A DNA stretch of 19,411 nucleotides from contig JBBRNI010000013.1 in NCBI GenBank assembly GCA_038230395.1, forward strand, positions 1 to 19,411. The letters are read 5' to 3'. The first letter of the stretch is position 1. The number at the start of each line of letters is the position of its first letter. The notes beneath the pieces were generated by a model. That model ran no database searches. It was not told where the DNA came from and saw only the letters and a program-made list of their open reading frames with translations. Shown here piece by piece: positions 7,904-15,273 of this stretch. This DNA is from JBDSWU01 sp038230395. Lineage in GTDB: Bacteria > Patescibacteriota > Saccharimonadia > Saccharimonadales > UBA4665. The position numbers and the translations under genes were made by a program.

Positions 7904-8488
7904 ATGACGAAAACTATGACTAAAGACGACATTATTGCCCTACCCCACAAAGATCTCCGTCAAAAATCGCAGCGCGTTGGCGTCGTAACGCCCGAAATAA
8001 TTAAAATTATCGAAGAAATGGAAGCAGCTACCATTGATTGGGATATATCCCGAGACCATGAAGTTGGCGTGGCCTTAGCGGCCGTGCAAATTGACCATAT
8101 GTACAAGATAATCGTCGTTCGTAACAATTATGATGATAAAAACGACCATAGCTTTACAGCTTTTATTAATCCGGAGATTACCAAGCGTGAGGGCAAAATT
8201 ATTGAAGATTACGAGGGCTGTTTGAGTGTCAAAGACGTTTATGGCAAAGTCAAACGATACGACAAAATTAAGCTAAAAGCGCTTGATCTAAACGGCAAAG
8301 AATTTAGGGTAACCGCTCAAGGATTCTTGGCTCGTATATTTCAACACGAGATCGATCACACCAACGGCATTGTCTTTATAGATCATATACAGGACGACCC
8401 TGATGCGTTTTACCACTTACAAGATGACGGCAAACTGGTACCATTAGACTATGAATCAGATATCCGAAACAATCGTCTTCTTTGGTAG
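7904..8488 (+). CDS. def: Peptide deformylase
   Basis: Metallo-enzyme that removes the formyl group from N-formylmethionine of new proteins. All three family motifs are visible in the 194-aa product: GVALAAVQ at 55-62 (the GxGLAAxQ motif, with A in place of the second G), EGCLS at 104-108 with the metal cysteine, and HEIDH at 148-152 with the two metal histidines and the catalytic glutamate. I use the ATG at 7904 rather than an upstream TTG because it lies one transcript-start distance from the -10 box; the ATG at 7916 is also possible. The C-terminus extends about 40 residues past HEIDH. It overlaps fmt by 38 bp. Confidence 0.95.
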   Translation: MTKTMTKDDIIALPHKDLRQKSQRVGVVTPEIIKIIEEMEAATIDWDISRDHEVGVALAAVQIDHMYKIIVVRNNYDDKNDHSFTAFINPEITKREGKIIEDYEGCLSVKDVYGKVKRYDKIKLKALDLNGKEFRVTAQGFLARIFQHEIDHTNGIVFIDHIQDDPDAFYHLQDDGKLVPLDYESDIRNNRLLW

Positions 8489-9350
8489 CGGCGACGTTGC
8501 CGCGCGCTCTCTAGCGTTATTGGCTGCGAACTTCAACATTGAAGCCGTAATTACCAAGCCACAGCCCGAGCATCACAAGGCCCAATTCCCTGTCTTAGCA
8601 ATAGCTGAAAAGCTAGGACTCAAGATTTTGACTACCGCGGGCAAGCAGGAGCTGACTAATTTATTTGCTAATAACCCCGTTGAGAGTCGTATTGGAGTAG
8701 TAATCGACTACGGGATTATCATGCCCCGGGCAGTCATTGATCGTTTTGAGTTTGGCATCGTCAACAGCCACTTTTCACTGTTACCTCAGCTGAGGGGCGC
8801 AGACCCTATCAGCTTCGCCATATTAGAGGGCGACGATCAGACTGGTGTCAGCCTTATGCTCATAGTCGAAGAACTCGACGAAGGAGAACTGCTCGACCAA
8901 CGTTCACTGGAGATACATGATGACGATACGCCTAATTTAACAACCCGACTGATTGAGTTAAGCGACCAGATGTTGCTGGAGGCATTACCCAGGTATATTT
9001 CCGGTGAGATTAAGCCCTACCCGCAAGCTGAAACTGGTGTTTCATACTCGCGCAAGCTAACTAAGGCAGACAGCCAGCTTGATTGGCAGAAGCCAGCAGA
9101 AGTCCTAGCTCGTGAAGTCCGAGCCTACAAAGGCTGGCCGCGTAGCCGCTGCCTGCTAGGCACCCAAGGTGTGATCGTTACAGAGGCGCATGCCGCTCTA
9201 GGCACGAACGTGCCGGGAACGATTTGGCTAGCCGATAAAGAGCTCGGCATGAACTGCTCAGAAGGCGTACTTATCATTGATAAGCTCATCCCGCTTGGCA
9301 AAAAAGAGATGACTGCTCACGACTTTTTGCTTGGCTATAAACCAGCATAA
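8451..9350 (+). CDS. fmt: Methionyl-tRNA formyltransferase
   Basis: Transfers a formyl group from 10-formyl-THF to initiator Met-tRNA. The 299-aa product begins with a Rossmann-like strand TIVFFGSGDVAARSL (7-21) and has the catalytic region NSHFSLLPQLRGADP (105-119) with N105 and H107, plus D143 in ELDEGELL, matching the family's Asn-His-Asp triad. The C-terminal beta-barrel (about 200-299) is present but compact; the family usually runs to 310-315 aa. It begins inside the end of def (38-bp overlap) with no clear Shine-Dalgarno, so translation is probably coupled. The stop codon lies inside the first bases of repeat copy 3. Confidence 0.95.
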   Translation: MNQISETIVFFGSGDVAARSLALLAANFNIEAVITKPQPEHHKAQFPVLAIAEKLGLKILTTAGKQELTNLFANNPVESRIGVVIDYGIIMPRAVIDRFEFGIVNSHFSLLPQLRGADPISFAILEGDDQTGVSLMLIVEELDEGELLDQRSLEIHDDDTPNLTTRLIELSDQMLLEALPRYISGEIKPYPQAETGVSYSRKLTKADSQLDWQKPAEVLAREVRAYKGWPRSRCLLGTQGVIVTEAHAALGTNVPGTIWLADKELGMNCSEGVLIIDKLIPLGKKEMTAHDFLLGYKPA

Positions 9351-9907
9351 GCCCACTTTAATCCCATTCCAGTATTGGATACTCGGCTGGTGGCCGGCTG
9401 TTACGTCAGGGCGAGTTTATATGTGTTTCAACAAACCTGCTTATCGTCAGAAAGCTAAGAGTACTAGTGTGTCTATTACAGGTTTCAAAAGTGTAAGGTT
9501 TATACCTTAATAGCTACATTGTTACAGATCAGGATTGGGGCTATTCAGTTAATTTCCTGAAAAATCATGTAATAGTTTTTCAGGGTTTAACCTGAAAGGG
9601 TTAAATCTATCAGATGACTCAAACGTCGTTCCAGCTTAAAACCTTACACTTTTGAAAGTGCCAATATAATTACCAGTGTACCTAGCGTTCTGGAACTGAG
9701 CTTGACTCCCCCGGCTGTATGTTTTTAGGGGTATTCCGTTTAGGAATATTCCCAAATGGAATAAGAGTGTATTAGTCTCTCAACTTTAGAGCTACTACTC
9801 TTAAGAACGGACCAGGCCAGGTGAAAATACTTGGGGCCAGTAACCTTAGCTAAGCCTTGGGATGGTTCCATTACAGGAATACGATTATTGGGATTTGGTG
9901 GGCTTAT
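9347..9907. repeat. Mosaic inverted-repeat element, copy 3 (largest, inverted relative to copies 2 and 4)
   Basis: It fills the gap between the convergent fmt and 9911-10426 genes. The ends are a perfect 10-bp inverted repeat, ATAAGCCCAC (9347-9356) and GTGGGCTTAT (9898-9907). Outer repeats lie at 9357-9380 (diverged) and 9867-9896. Inner repeats are GGTTTCAAAAGTGTAAGG at 9481-9498 and its inverse at 9641-9656. The core hairpin is perfect: CCTGAAAAA (9556-9564), an 11-nt loop, TTTTTCAGG (9576-9584). A second fold, TTTAACC/GGTTAAA at about 9586-9605, adjoins it. The right arm is about 100 bp longer than in the other copies and holds its own hairpins (9732-9803). No ORF is apparent. Confidence 0.75.
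9732..9803. repeat. Hairpin cluster inside repeat copy 3
   Basis: TATTCC (9732-9737) and GGAATA (9743-9748) pair over 5 nt. An overlapping TATTCC (9747-9752) pairs with GGAATA (9758-9763), again over 5 nt, so the two folds are mutually exclusive at 9747-9748. TAAGAGT (9762-9768) pairs with ACTCTTA (9797-9803). The other copies have no recognisable counterpart. Confidence 0.5.
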
Positions 9908-9910
9908 AAA

Positions 9911-10426
9911 TTAAAACTGAGGGGGACCAGCAGGAGGCTGCTGCTGCGGATATTGTGGTTGTTGGAACACGGGTTGCTGCGGTGGCATAGGCTGTGCAGC
10001 TGGCATAGTCGTCTGCGGCACATCTACTAGGGGCTGGGGCTGAGCCTCGACTGCCGGGGGAGCTTGCGCTTCTAAAGGCTGAGGTTGTACCGTCGCTGGC
10101 CCAGCGGCCATTTGAGCTTGGCTGGCTGCTAAAATATCAACCGACGACTGCTGGATTTCGGCTTTGAGCTTATCAAATTCTTCTTGGACGATATCTTTGT
10201 AGTTTGGAAAATTAGATTCCAGCCATTTGAAAGCCCCAGCATCGTCTTTGGCCTCAAAATACTGCTCGAACTCGTCAAGTTGCTGATTGGTCATTTGGTC
10301 GGCCAAGCGCATACCGACGCGCATTTCAAGAGTCTCGTAGATATGCTTAAGTAAGCTATTTTTCTCAACATCCGGCAGAGCACTAAGACCTAGATCATTG
10401 AGAAGGTTGTTATCAATTTTGAGCAT
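9911..10426 (-). CDS. DUF5663-like protein with Pro/Gln-rich tail
   Basis: A 171-aa protein with two parts. Residues 1-95 are helical and acidic, beginning MLKIDNNLLNDLGLSALPD, with RVGMRLADQMTNQQLDEFEQ at about 36-55; this resembles the DUF5663 family that I associate with Saccharibacteria and other CPR, from memory. Residues 96-171 are low complexity, rich in P, Q and A, with repeated PQPL units and a GPPQF end; likely disordered. No signal peptide or membrane segment is visible, so it is probably cytoplasmic. It starts 47 nt after the infB stop, with its own -10 box. Function unknown. Confidence 0.8.
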   Translation of the reverse strand: MLKIDNNLLNDLGLSALPDVEKNSLLKHIYETLEMRVGMRLADQMTNQQLDEFEQYFEAKDDAGAFKWLESNFPNYKDIVQEEFDKLKAEIQQSSVDILAASQAQMAAGPATVQPQPLEAQAPPAVEAQPQPLVDVPQTTMPAAQPMPPQQPVFQQPQYPQQQPPAGPPQF

Positions 10427-10432
10427 ATAAAT

Positions 10433-10438
10433 ATTGTA
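10433..10438 (-). promoter_or_regulatory. -10 box for the DUF5663-like gene, probably leaderless
   Basis: Minus strand TACAAT, 6 nt before the ATG. No good -35 and no Shine-Dalgarno are visible. Confidence 0.4.
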
Positions 10439-10473
10439 CCATTATCTGTTGATGATAGTTTTATTGATATTTG

Positions 10474-12270
10474 TTACAGGCTGCGAGAGATAGATTGACG
10501 ACTAAAGAAATCAATATGATCGCCTTCTAGCAGATCGATACGGTGGGCCGTCGTAAAGCTGAGACCACACATTTCGCCTTCAAAGACCTCTTTAGCTTCT
10601 TGGGGGCCACGCTTCAGGCCGGTGACTTCAACCTCACCGAGCACTTCCTTGTCACGGGACACGCGGGCTAGGGCTGGAGCAACTAGCTTGCCTTTCGTGA
10701 CCTCACCACCGGCGATAACCTGGGTTTTAGTAGTATTGAAGATACCCTTGACTACCAAGCGCCCAATCTCAGTCTCGACAATTTCGGGCTTGAGCAGTTT
10801 GGTTAGCTCAAGCTTAGCGTCATCAATCAGTTCGTAAATAACTTTGTACAAGCGGACATGGACTTTGTCACGTGAGGCCTGCTGGCGGCCGCTTGATGGT
10901 AGCTCAACATTGAAGCCGTAGATAACGGCACCAGAAGTGTGCGCTAAGTAGAGATCATTTTCGCTAATAGCACCAACTCCGGAGCCGACAACGCGGATAG
11001 CAACCTCGGCAGTATCAAGCGCCTTTAAGCTATCAATAACAGATGTCAGTGAACCCTGAACATCAGCTTTGACGATGATATTATACTCGCTGACTTCGTT
11101 ATTGCGATTAATCATGCGGATCAGTTCGGTGGAGCCAATCTCCATGTGGCCGCCAGATGCGGATTTGGTGGTAGCGGCAGCTGAAGATAATTCACGGGCG
11201 ACTTTTTCGTTTGCGACGACGGTAAATTCATCACCAAATTCTGGCAAAGTTTTGAATCCGGTAATAGCGACGGGCATAGACGGAGTGGCCTGTTTGATGG
11301 CTTTGCCATCAGTTGTTTCAAGGTTTCTAACTTTGGCGTAACTGCTACCGGCAACAATGAAGTGCCCAGGCTTAAGTGTGCCAGTTTCGATCAAGGCGTG
11401 AGCGACAGCGCCTCTGCCCTGTTCCACATGAGCCTCGATAATAAGACCTTTCGCGTCACCCTCGACATCTGCCTTAAGCTCCTCGACATCTGTTACTAGC
11501 AGCAACATGTCGAGTAACTCAGCAATACCGTCTTTAGTTTTGGCCGAAACTGGCATGACGATAGTATCACCACCCCATTCTTCAGTCAGCAAGTCATGCT
11601 CCGACAATTGCTGTTTGAGGCGATTAATATCAGCACCTTCTTTGTCCATTTTGTTGGCGGCGACAATGATTTTGACACCGGCCTTGCGGGCAAAGCGAAT
11701 TGCTTCGATAGTTTGCGGCTTGATGCCATCATCAGCGGCCACAACGATAATAACAATGTCGGTTAGGACGGCGCCGTGCTCACGGATAGCCGCGAAAGCT
11801 TCGTGGCCTGGAGTATCTAAAAAGGTGATAATACGACCGTTGTGGTCAATCTGATAGGCTGAAATGTGCTGAGTGATGCCACCAGCTTCGCCTTTAGCGA
11901 CGTTGGCGCCCCTAATAGCATCAAGCAGTGATGTTTTGCCGTGGTCAACGTGGCCCATGACAGCCACAACCGGTGGACGATCAGCAGCGTTAGCGGCGTG
12001 AGTTGGTTTTTCACGGACAACGGCGGCTGTCTCGGCGGCGGCTTTTTTGACGAGTTTAACGTTGAGATCAAGGTCGGCGACGATAATTGTCGCGGTATCA
12101 AAGTCGATACGCTCGTTAATGGTGGCGAAAACACCATTTTTCATAAGTTCGCCAATCAGGCGAGAGGCTGGAATTAGCAGCCGCTCGGCTAGAGTGCCGA
12201 CGGTGATCATATCTTCGATTTCAATCGTGGACGCAGTTGCAATTGGTTCGATATTTGTTGGTTCTGCCAT
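10474..12270 (-). CDS. infB: Translation initiation factor IF-2
   Basis: GTPase that brings fMet-tRNA to the 30S subunit and promotes subunit joining. The 598-aa product has a single short IF2N-type domain (about 20-70), then the G domain with GHVDHGKT (106-113), GGITQHIS (130-137), DTPGHEAF (152-159), NKMD (206-209) and SAK (about 240). Domains II, III and IV follow, ending SRQSISRSL. The long N-terminal extension of E. coli IF-2 is absent, as is common in small genomes. It lies 48 nt downstream of rpsA, so the two are probably cotranscribed. The Shine-Dalgarno is weak (AGAGAAAG, distant). Confidence 0.97.
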   Translation of the reverse strand: MAEPTNIEPIATASTIEIEDMITVGTLAERLLIPASRLIGELMKNGVFATINERIDFDTATIIVADLDLNVKLVKKAAAETAAVVREKPTHAANAADRPPVVAVMGHVDHGKTSLLDAIRGANVAKGEAGGITQHISAYQIDHNGRIITFLDTPGHEAFAAIREHGAVLTDIVIIVVAADDGIKPQTIEAIRFARKAGVKIIVAANKMDKEGADINRLKQQLSEHDLLTEEWGGDTIVMPVSAKTKDGIAELLDMLLLVTDVEELKADVEGDAKGLIIEAHVEQGRGAVAHALIETGTLKPGHFIVAGSSYAKVRNLETTDGKAIKQATPSMPVAITGFKTLPEFGDEFTVVANEKVARELSSAAATTKSASGGHMEIGSTELIRMINRNNEVSEYNIIVKADVQGSLTSVIDSLKALDTAEVAIRVVGSGVGAISENDLYLAHTSGAVIYGFNVELPSSGRQQASRDKVHVRLYKVIYELIDDAKLELTKLLKPEIVETEIGRLVVKGIFNTTKTQVIAGGEVTKGKLVAPALARVSRDKEVLGEVEVTGLKRGPQEAKEVFEGEMCGLSFTTAHRIDLLEGDHIDFFSRQSISRSL

Positions 12271-12318
12271 GATCGTCGTGTCTTTCTCTAGCCGCTTTCG
12301 GCCGCTTAATTCTATCCG

Positions 12319-13521
12319 TTATTTGTCAGAGCTAGCATCAGCTGAGGTATCGGCTTTAGTGTCGCTTTTGTCAGCTGCTTTGGCAGCTTTTTTTGCTGGT
12401 GCTTTTGCCTCGGCTTTGGCATCTACTTTGGCATCCTTGAGTGACAGCGCGATTTTGCGGTTCTCGGTGTCGATATCGAGTACCTTGAACTGCTTTTTCT
12501 CGTTGAGCTGGAACAGTTGCTCAGGGTCAACAGCTTCGTCATCGCTCATTTCTGAGACGTGGACTAGTGCTTCGACCGAAGGGCTGAGCTGTACAAAGGC
12601 GCCAAATGGCGTGATGCGCGTAACTTTGCCTTCGACGATGTCACCCTTCTTGAAGGTCTTGACCTCTGAGAGCCATGGGTCCTCAGACATTTGCTTCAAG
12701 CTGAGGCTCAAGCGATCGCGGTCGATAGCGATGATCTTAGCCTTGAGCGTATCGCCAACTTTGACGTAGTTGCGAGGGTTGTCGACGCGTTCCCAGCTGA
12801 TCTCACTAATGTGAATCAAGCCTTCGATGCCATCAACGTTCACGAAGGCACCGAAGTCGATAACGCCAGTTACAACCCCTTCAACTTCGTCACCAACCTT
12901 CAGTTCGCTAAAGCGAGCCTGCATGTCATCTTTGACAGCTTCTTTCTCGGAGAAAATTAGCTTGTTGTCACGACGGCTAACGTCCAATACGCGAACGCGT
13001 AATGGCTGGTTAGTTAAAGCGTTGAGCTTTTGCAAGATCTCGTCTTTGTCAGCGCCAGAAACCCGTGGGTAGTGGCCAGCCGCTAGTTGCGATACAGGCA
13101 AAAAGCCGCGAATACCTTCTAGCTCAACGAGTAGTCCACCGCGGTTAGCGTCGTACGCCACCACTTCTACGATATCGTTTGCTTCGAACATGCGTTGCAG
13201 TTCATCCCAACCTCGATCTTTGACGGCCCGCTTCATGCTGAGCAAGGCGTGACCCTCATCCATTTCTGGGTCAATAACACTGACGGTTACTGACTGTCCG
13301 ACTTCGAGGGCTTGACCGTAGCCAATCTCGCGTCGCATGACAACACCGACACCCTTGGCGCCGAGGTCAATCCAGACTTCGTTCTTTTTGATTGAGGTAA
13401 CAACACCTTCAACCACCTCGCTTGTACCGAGTACCCCGAGCTGCGCGGTATCGCTACCGGCAAGCAACTCATCCATTGTTATTTCTGATTTAGTGCTTTC
13501 AGCACTGACGTTCTTAGACAT
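12319..13521 (-). CDS. rpsA: 30S ribosomal protein S1 (four S1 domains)
   Basis: mRNA-binding ribosomal protein, or an S1-like RNA-binding protein. The 400-aa product has four OB-fold S1 repeats at about 35-97, 114-175, 207-277 and 291-364. The last two are the most canonical, with VIDFGAFVNVDGIEGLIHIS and ITPFGAFVQL...ALVHVSEM. A Lys/Ala/Asp-rich tail (about 365-400) is low complexity. Four domains match S1 of many non-proteobacteria rather than the six of E. coli. A strong AAGGAGG lies 8 nt before the ATG, unlike its leaderless neighbours. Divergent from the ROK gene; infB follows. Confidence 0.93.
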   Translation of the reverse strand: MSKNVSAESTKSEITMDELLAGSDTAQLGVLGTSEVVEGVVTSIKKNEVWIDLGAKGVGVVMRREIGYGQALEVGQSVTVSVIDPEMDEGHALLSMKRAVKDRGWDELQRMFEANDIVEVVAYDANRGGLLVELEGIRGFLPVSQLAAGHYPRVSGADKDEILQKLNALTNQPLRVRVLDVSRRDNKLIFSEKEAVKDDMQARFSELKVGDEVEGVVTGVIDFGAFVNVDGIEGLIHISEISWERVDNPRNYVKVGDTLKAKIIAIDRDRLSLSLKQMSEDPWLSEVKTFKKGDIVEGKVTRITPFGAFVQLSPSVEALVHVSEMSDDEAVDPEQLFQLNEKKQFKVLDIDTENRKIALSLKDAKVDAKAEAKAPAKKAAKAADKSDTKADTSADASSDK

Positions 13522-13570
13522 ATCCCTATGCCTCCTTGTAAGTGTATTTCTTACATACGCGCCCTGGGTC

Positions 13571-13642
13571 CTTGAATTTCAAGTCTTAAAGTTTGTATGA
13601 AAGATTAGTGATTATTATATCTGATACTCCCCTGTTAGTAAA
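13571..13642 (-). promoter_or_regulatory. Promoter and leader region of rpsA
   Basis: Minus strand TTTACT (13637-13642), 17-nt spacer, TATAAT (13614-13619). The leader would be about 85 nt and includes a 6-1-6 palindrome, CTTGAA/TTCAAG (13571-13583), which could be a protein site or a small hairpin. A second, poorer promoter (TTGAAA, 19 nt, TATGTA) overlaps that palindrome. Confidence 0.5.
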
Positions 13643-13666
13643 GCGTGGCTGAATCATCGTCAGCTA

Positions 13667-13675
13667 TGCTAAACT
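13667..13675 (+). promoter_or_regulatory. Extended -10 promoter for the ROK gene, probably leaderless
   Basis: TGC followed by TAAACT (13670-13675), 7 nt before the ATG at 13683. The -35 is poor and no Shine-Dalgarno is seen. Confidence 0.45.
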
Positions 13676-13682
13676 TTTAAGT

Positions 13683-14507
13683 ATGTATGTGGGTATCGAT
13701 ATTGGCGGCACGAAGACACTGGTTACCGTGCTTAACCCCAGCGGCAAAATTGTCGAGCAGTTCAAATTTCCCACCCCCGTCAAGTACAGTAATTTTTTAC
13801 TAGAATTAGCTCACACCATAGCCAACTTTGAGCATCAGGACTTCAAAGCAGCGGCTGTGGCTGCACCCAGCACCATCGACCGCAAACATGGACTGGCTGT
13901 TGCCTTTGGCAACTTACCCTGGAAGCGAGTACCGCTGCAAGCTGACTGCGAAACCATCCTTCACTGCCCTGTTGTTATAGAGAACGACGCCAATTTAGCT
14001 GGTCTTGGCGAAGCGCTGGTACACCCTAAATCACAAACCGTACTATATATAACCGTCAGTACCGGGATAGGCTGTGGCGTTATTCAGGACGGTGTTATTG
14101 CCCCCGCTTTAGCTAACATCGAAGCAGGGCAAATGGAGCTACCGTTTCATGGCAAGCTCACTAAATGGGAGCACTTTGCCTCTGGTAAAGCCATCTACGA
14201 ACACTTCAACAAAAAAGCCATGGATATTCATGACGAAGCTAGCTGGCGCTACGTAGTCCGTAATTTAGCTGTTGGCTTTTTTGAGCTCATGGCTATCGTC
14301 CAGCCTGATTTAATAATTATTGGTGGAAGTGTTGGCACATATTTTGATAGATACGAGGCATACCTACACGAGGAGCTCAAAAAACATGAGATACCTACTG
14401 TACCACTGCCCAAGATCGTTCAGGCCAAGCACCCTGAAGAAGCAGTTATATATGGTTGCTACGCCCTCATTAAACAGAAGTTTCCACACCATGCAGCCGC
14501 TGCTTAA
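13683..14507 (+). CDS. ROK-family protein (probable sugar kinase)
   Basis: ROK (repressor, ORF, kinase) proteins phosphorylate glucose or related sugars with ATP. The 274-aa product has the phosphate-1 motif DIGGTKT (6-12), the catalytic Asp in ENDAN (D102) and phosphate-2 VSTGIGCGV (125-133), then IIIGGSVG (about 211-218) of the adenosine region. There is no N-terminal HTH, so it is a kinase rather than a repressor. Two expected features are missing: the GH of the ExGH motif is replaced by EAGQME (148-152), and the CxCGxxGCxE zinc motif is absent. Substrate is therefore uncertain, possibly not plain glucose. It overlaps the next gene by 17 bp. Confidence 0.85.
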   Translation: MYVGIDIGGTKTLVTVLNPSGKIVEQFKFPTPVKYSNFLLELAHTIANFEHQDFKAAAVAAPSTIDRKHGLAVAFGNLPWKRVPLQADCETILHCPVVIENDANLAGLGEALVHPKSQTVLYITVSTGIGCGVIQDGVIAPALANIEAGQMELPFHGKLTKWEHFASGKAIYEHFNKKAMDIHDEASWRYVVRNLAVGFFELMAIVQPDLIIIGGSVGTYFDRYEAYLHEELKKHEIPTVPLPKIVQAKHPEEAVIYGCYALIKQKFPHHAAAA

Positions 14508-14976
14508 AATACTCACCAAACGTTTCCCTGACTTGCACTACTCCGTTGGCAAACAATTTTGCTGGTCACCAGAGAGTCAAGAGATATTTTATAAGACAGA
14601 TGCTCACGACAGCAAAGACACCTGGTCACTGCTACATGAGACTGGCCACGCACTGCTAAGGCATCAAAGCTACAGCGCTGATTTTGAGCTGTTACAAATG
14701 GAGATTGCTGCCTGGGAGCGAGCTCGTGCTTTATCTATAGAATTAGGAATTAACATCGACGAAGATCATATTCAGGACTGCCTTGACAGCTACCGAGACT
14801 GGCTCTATCAGCGCTCATTGTGCCCTAATTGCTCTACGCAGTGCATGCAGGAAGCTGACTTTATGCATTACCACTGTTTTAACTGCCACAGTGTCTGGAG
14901 TGTCACCGCCAATCGCTTTGCTCGCACCTATCGTTCCCGTAAAAATACACCACAAGTTTTTCATTTAGACACATGA
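14491..14976 (+). CDS. HExxH metallopeptidase-like protein with C-terminal zinc ribbon
   Basis: A 161-aa protein I do not recognise by name. HETGH at 49-53 is a zinc-protease HExxH motif inside a helix (WSLLHETGHALLRH), and E71 in the next helix (QMEIAAWERA) could be the third ligand, as in ImmA/IrrE-like gluzincins. The C-terminus holds CPNC (111-114) and CFNC (129-132), a four-cysteine zinc ribbon. There is no signal peptide or membrane segment. The ATG at 14491 is preferred over earlier in-frame starts deep inside the ROK gene because the intact motifs begin here; it overlaps the ROK end by 17 bp, suggesting coupling. Function inferred only as a possible cytoplasmic peptidase. Confidence 0.75.
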   Translation: MQPLLKILTKRFPDLHYSVGKQFCWSPESQEIFYKTDAHDSKDTWSLLHETGHALLRHQSYSADFELLQMEIAAWERARALSIELGINIDEDHIQDCLDSYRDWLYQRSLCPNCSTQCMQEADFMHYHCFNCHSVWSVTANRFARTYRSRKNTPQVFHLDT

Positions 14977-15002
14977 AAACCCGCTCCGGGGAGCGGGTTT
15001 TT
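14977..15002. terminator. Bidirectional intrinsic terminator
   Basis: AAACCCGCTCC (14977-14987) pairs with GGAGCGGGTTT (14990-15000), an 11-bp stem with a 2-nt loop, then T-run on plus (14998-15002) and TTTT on minus. It sits just after the HExxH stop and faces the convergent KGG gene ending at 15023. Confidence 0.9.
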
Positions 15003-15022
15003 GGGCAATAATACCAGAGGTA

Positions 15023-15229
15023 TTAGGCTACTTTTTTGCTGACGCTGGTGCGGCGGCTAATGCGACCACCCTTGCTTCCCGCGGCACGTGCTAGTTCGCG
15101 GTTAGCGAAGAAACCACCAGTGCGTCCGAGCTTACCGCCCTTGGCACCGATCTTAGCGTAAAAATCGCTACCGTACTTAGTTTTGTTGGTTGCTGCGGCA
15201 GCTTTGCCACCTTCTTTAGTTCCAGCCAT
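15023..15229 (-). CDS. KGG-type small basic stress-like protein 1
   Basis: A 68-aa protein, very rich in G, K, R and A, with repeats of the (K/R)GG type: TKEGGKAA (4-11), GAKGGK (28-33), GRTGGF (35-40), GSKGGR (51-56). The core KYGSDFYAKIG (18-28) is shared with the paralogue at 15794-15991. KGG repeats occur in bacterial stress-induced hydrophilin-like proteins. A nucleic-acid-binding role is possible from its charge but not shown. The ATG at 15229 follows GGGAG by 9 nt and matches the paralogue's MAGT start; an ATG 15 bp upstream is less likely. A terminator-like hairpin sits in its leader. Confidence 0.85.
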   Translation of the reverse strand: MAGTKEGGKAAAATNKTKYGSDFYAKIGAKGGKLGRTGGFFANRELARAAGSKGGRISRRTSVSKKVA

Positions 15230-15273
15230 TGTGAGGACTCCCATTACTTATTAGCTTAGTCTCTCTCGAAATA

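Noticed and set aside
9351..9910. tRNA or other standard RNA gene in the long intergenic regions
   Set aside because: No cloverleaf, T-loop (GTTCRANNC in context) or CCA-end pattern was seen in these stretches; the folds are the repeat-element hairpins.
12047..12769. 240-codon plus-strand open frame across the infB/rpsA junction
   Set aside because: It is antisense to two certain genes, its product is low-complexity Ser/Leu-rich, and it crosses their gene boundary; a frame shadow.
14320..14490. 57-codon N-terminal extension of the HExxH protein
   Set aside because: It lies wholly inside the ROK gene in another frame, and its sequence does not look like a domain.
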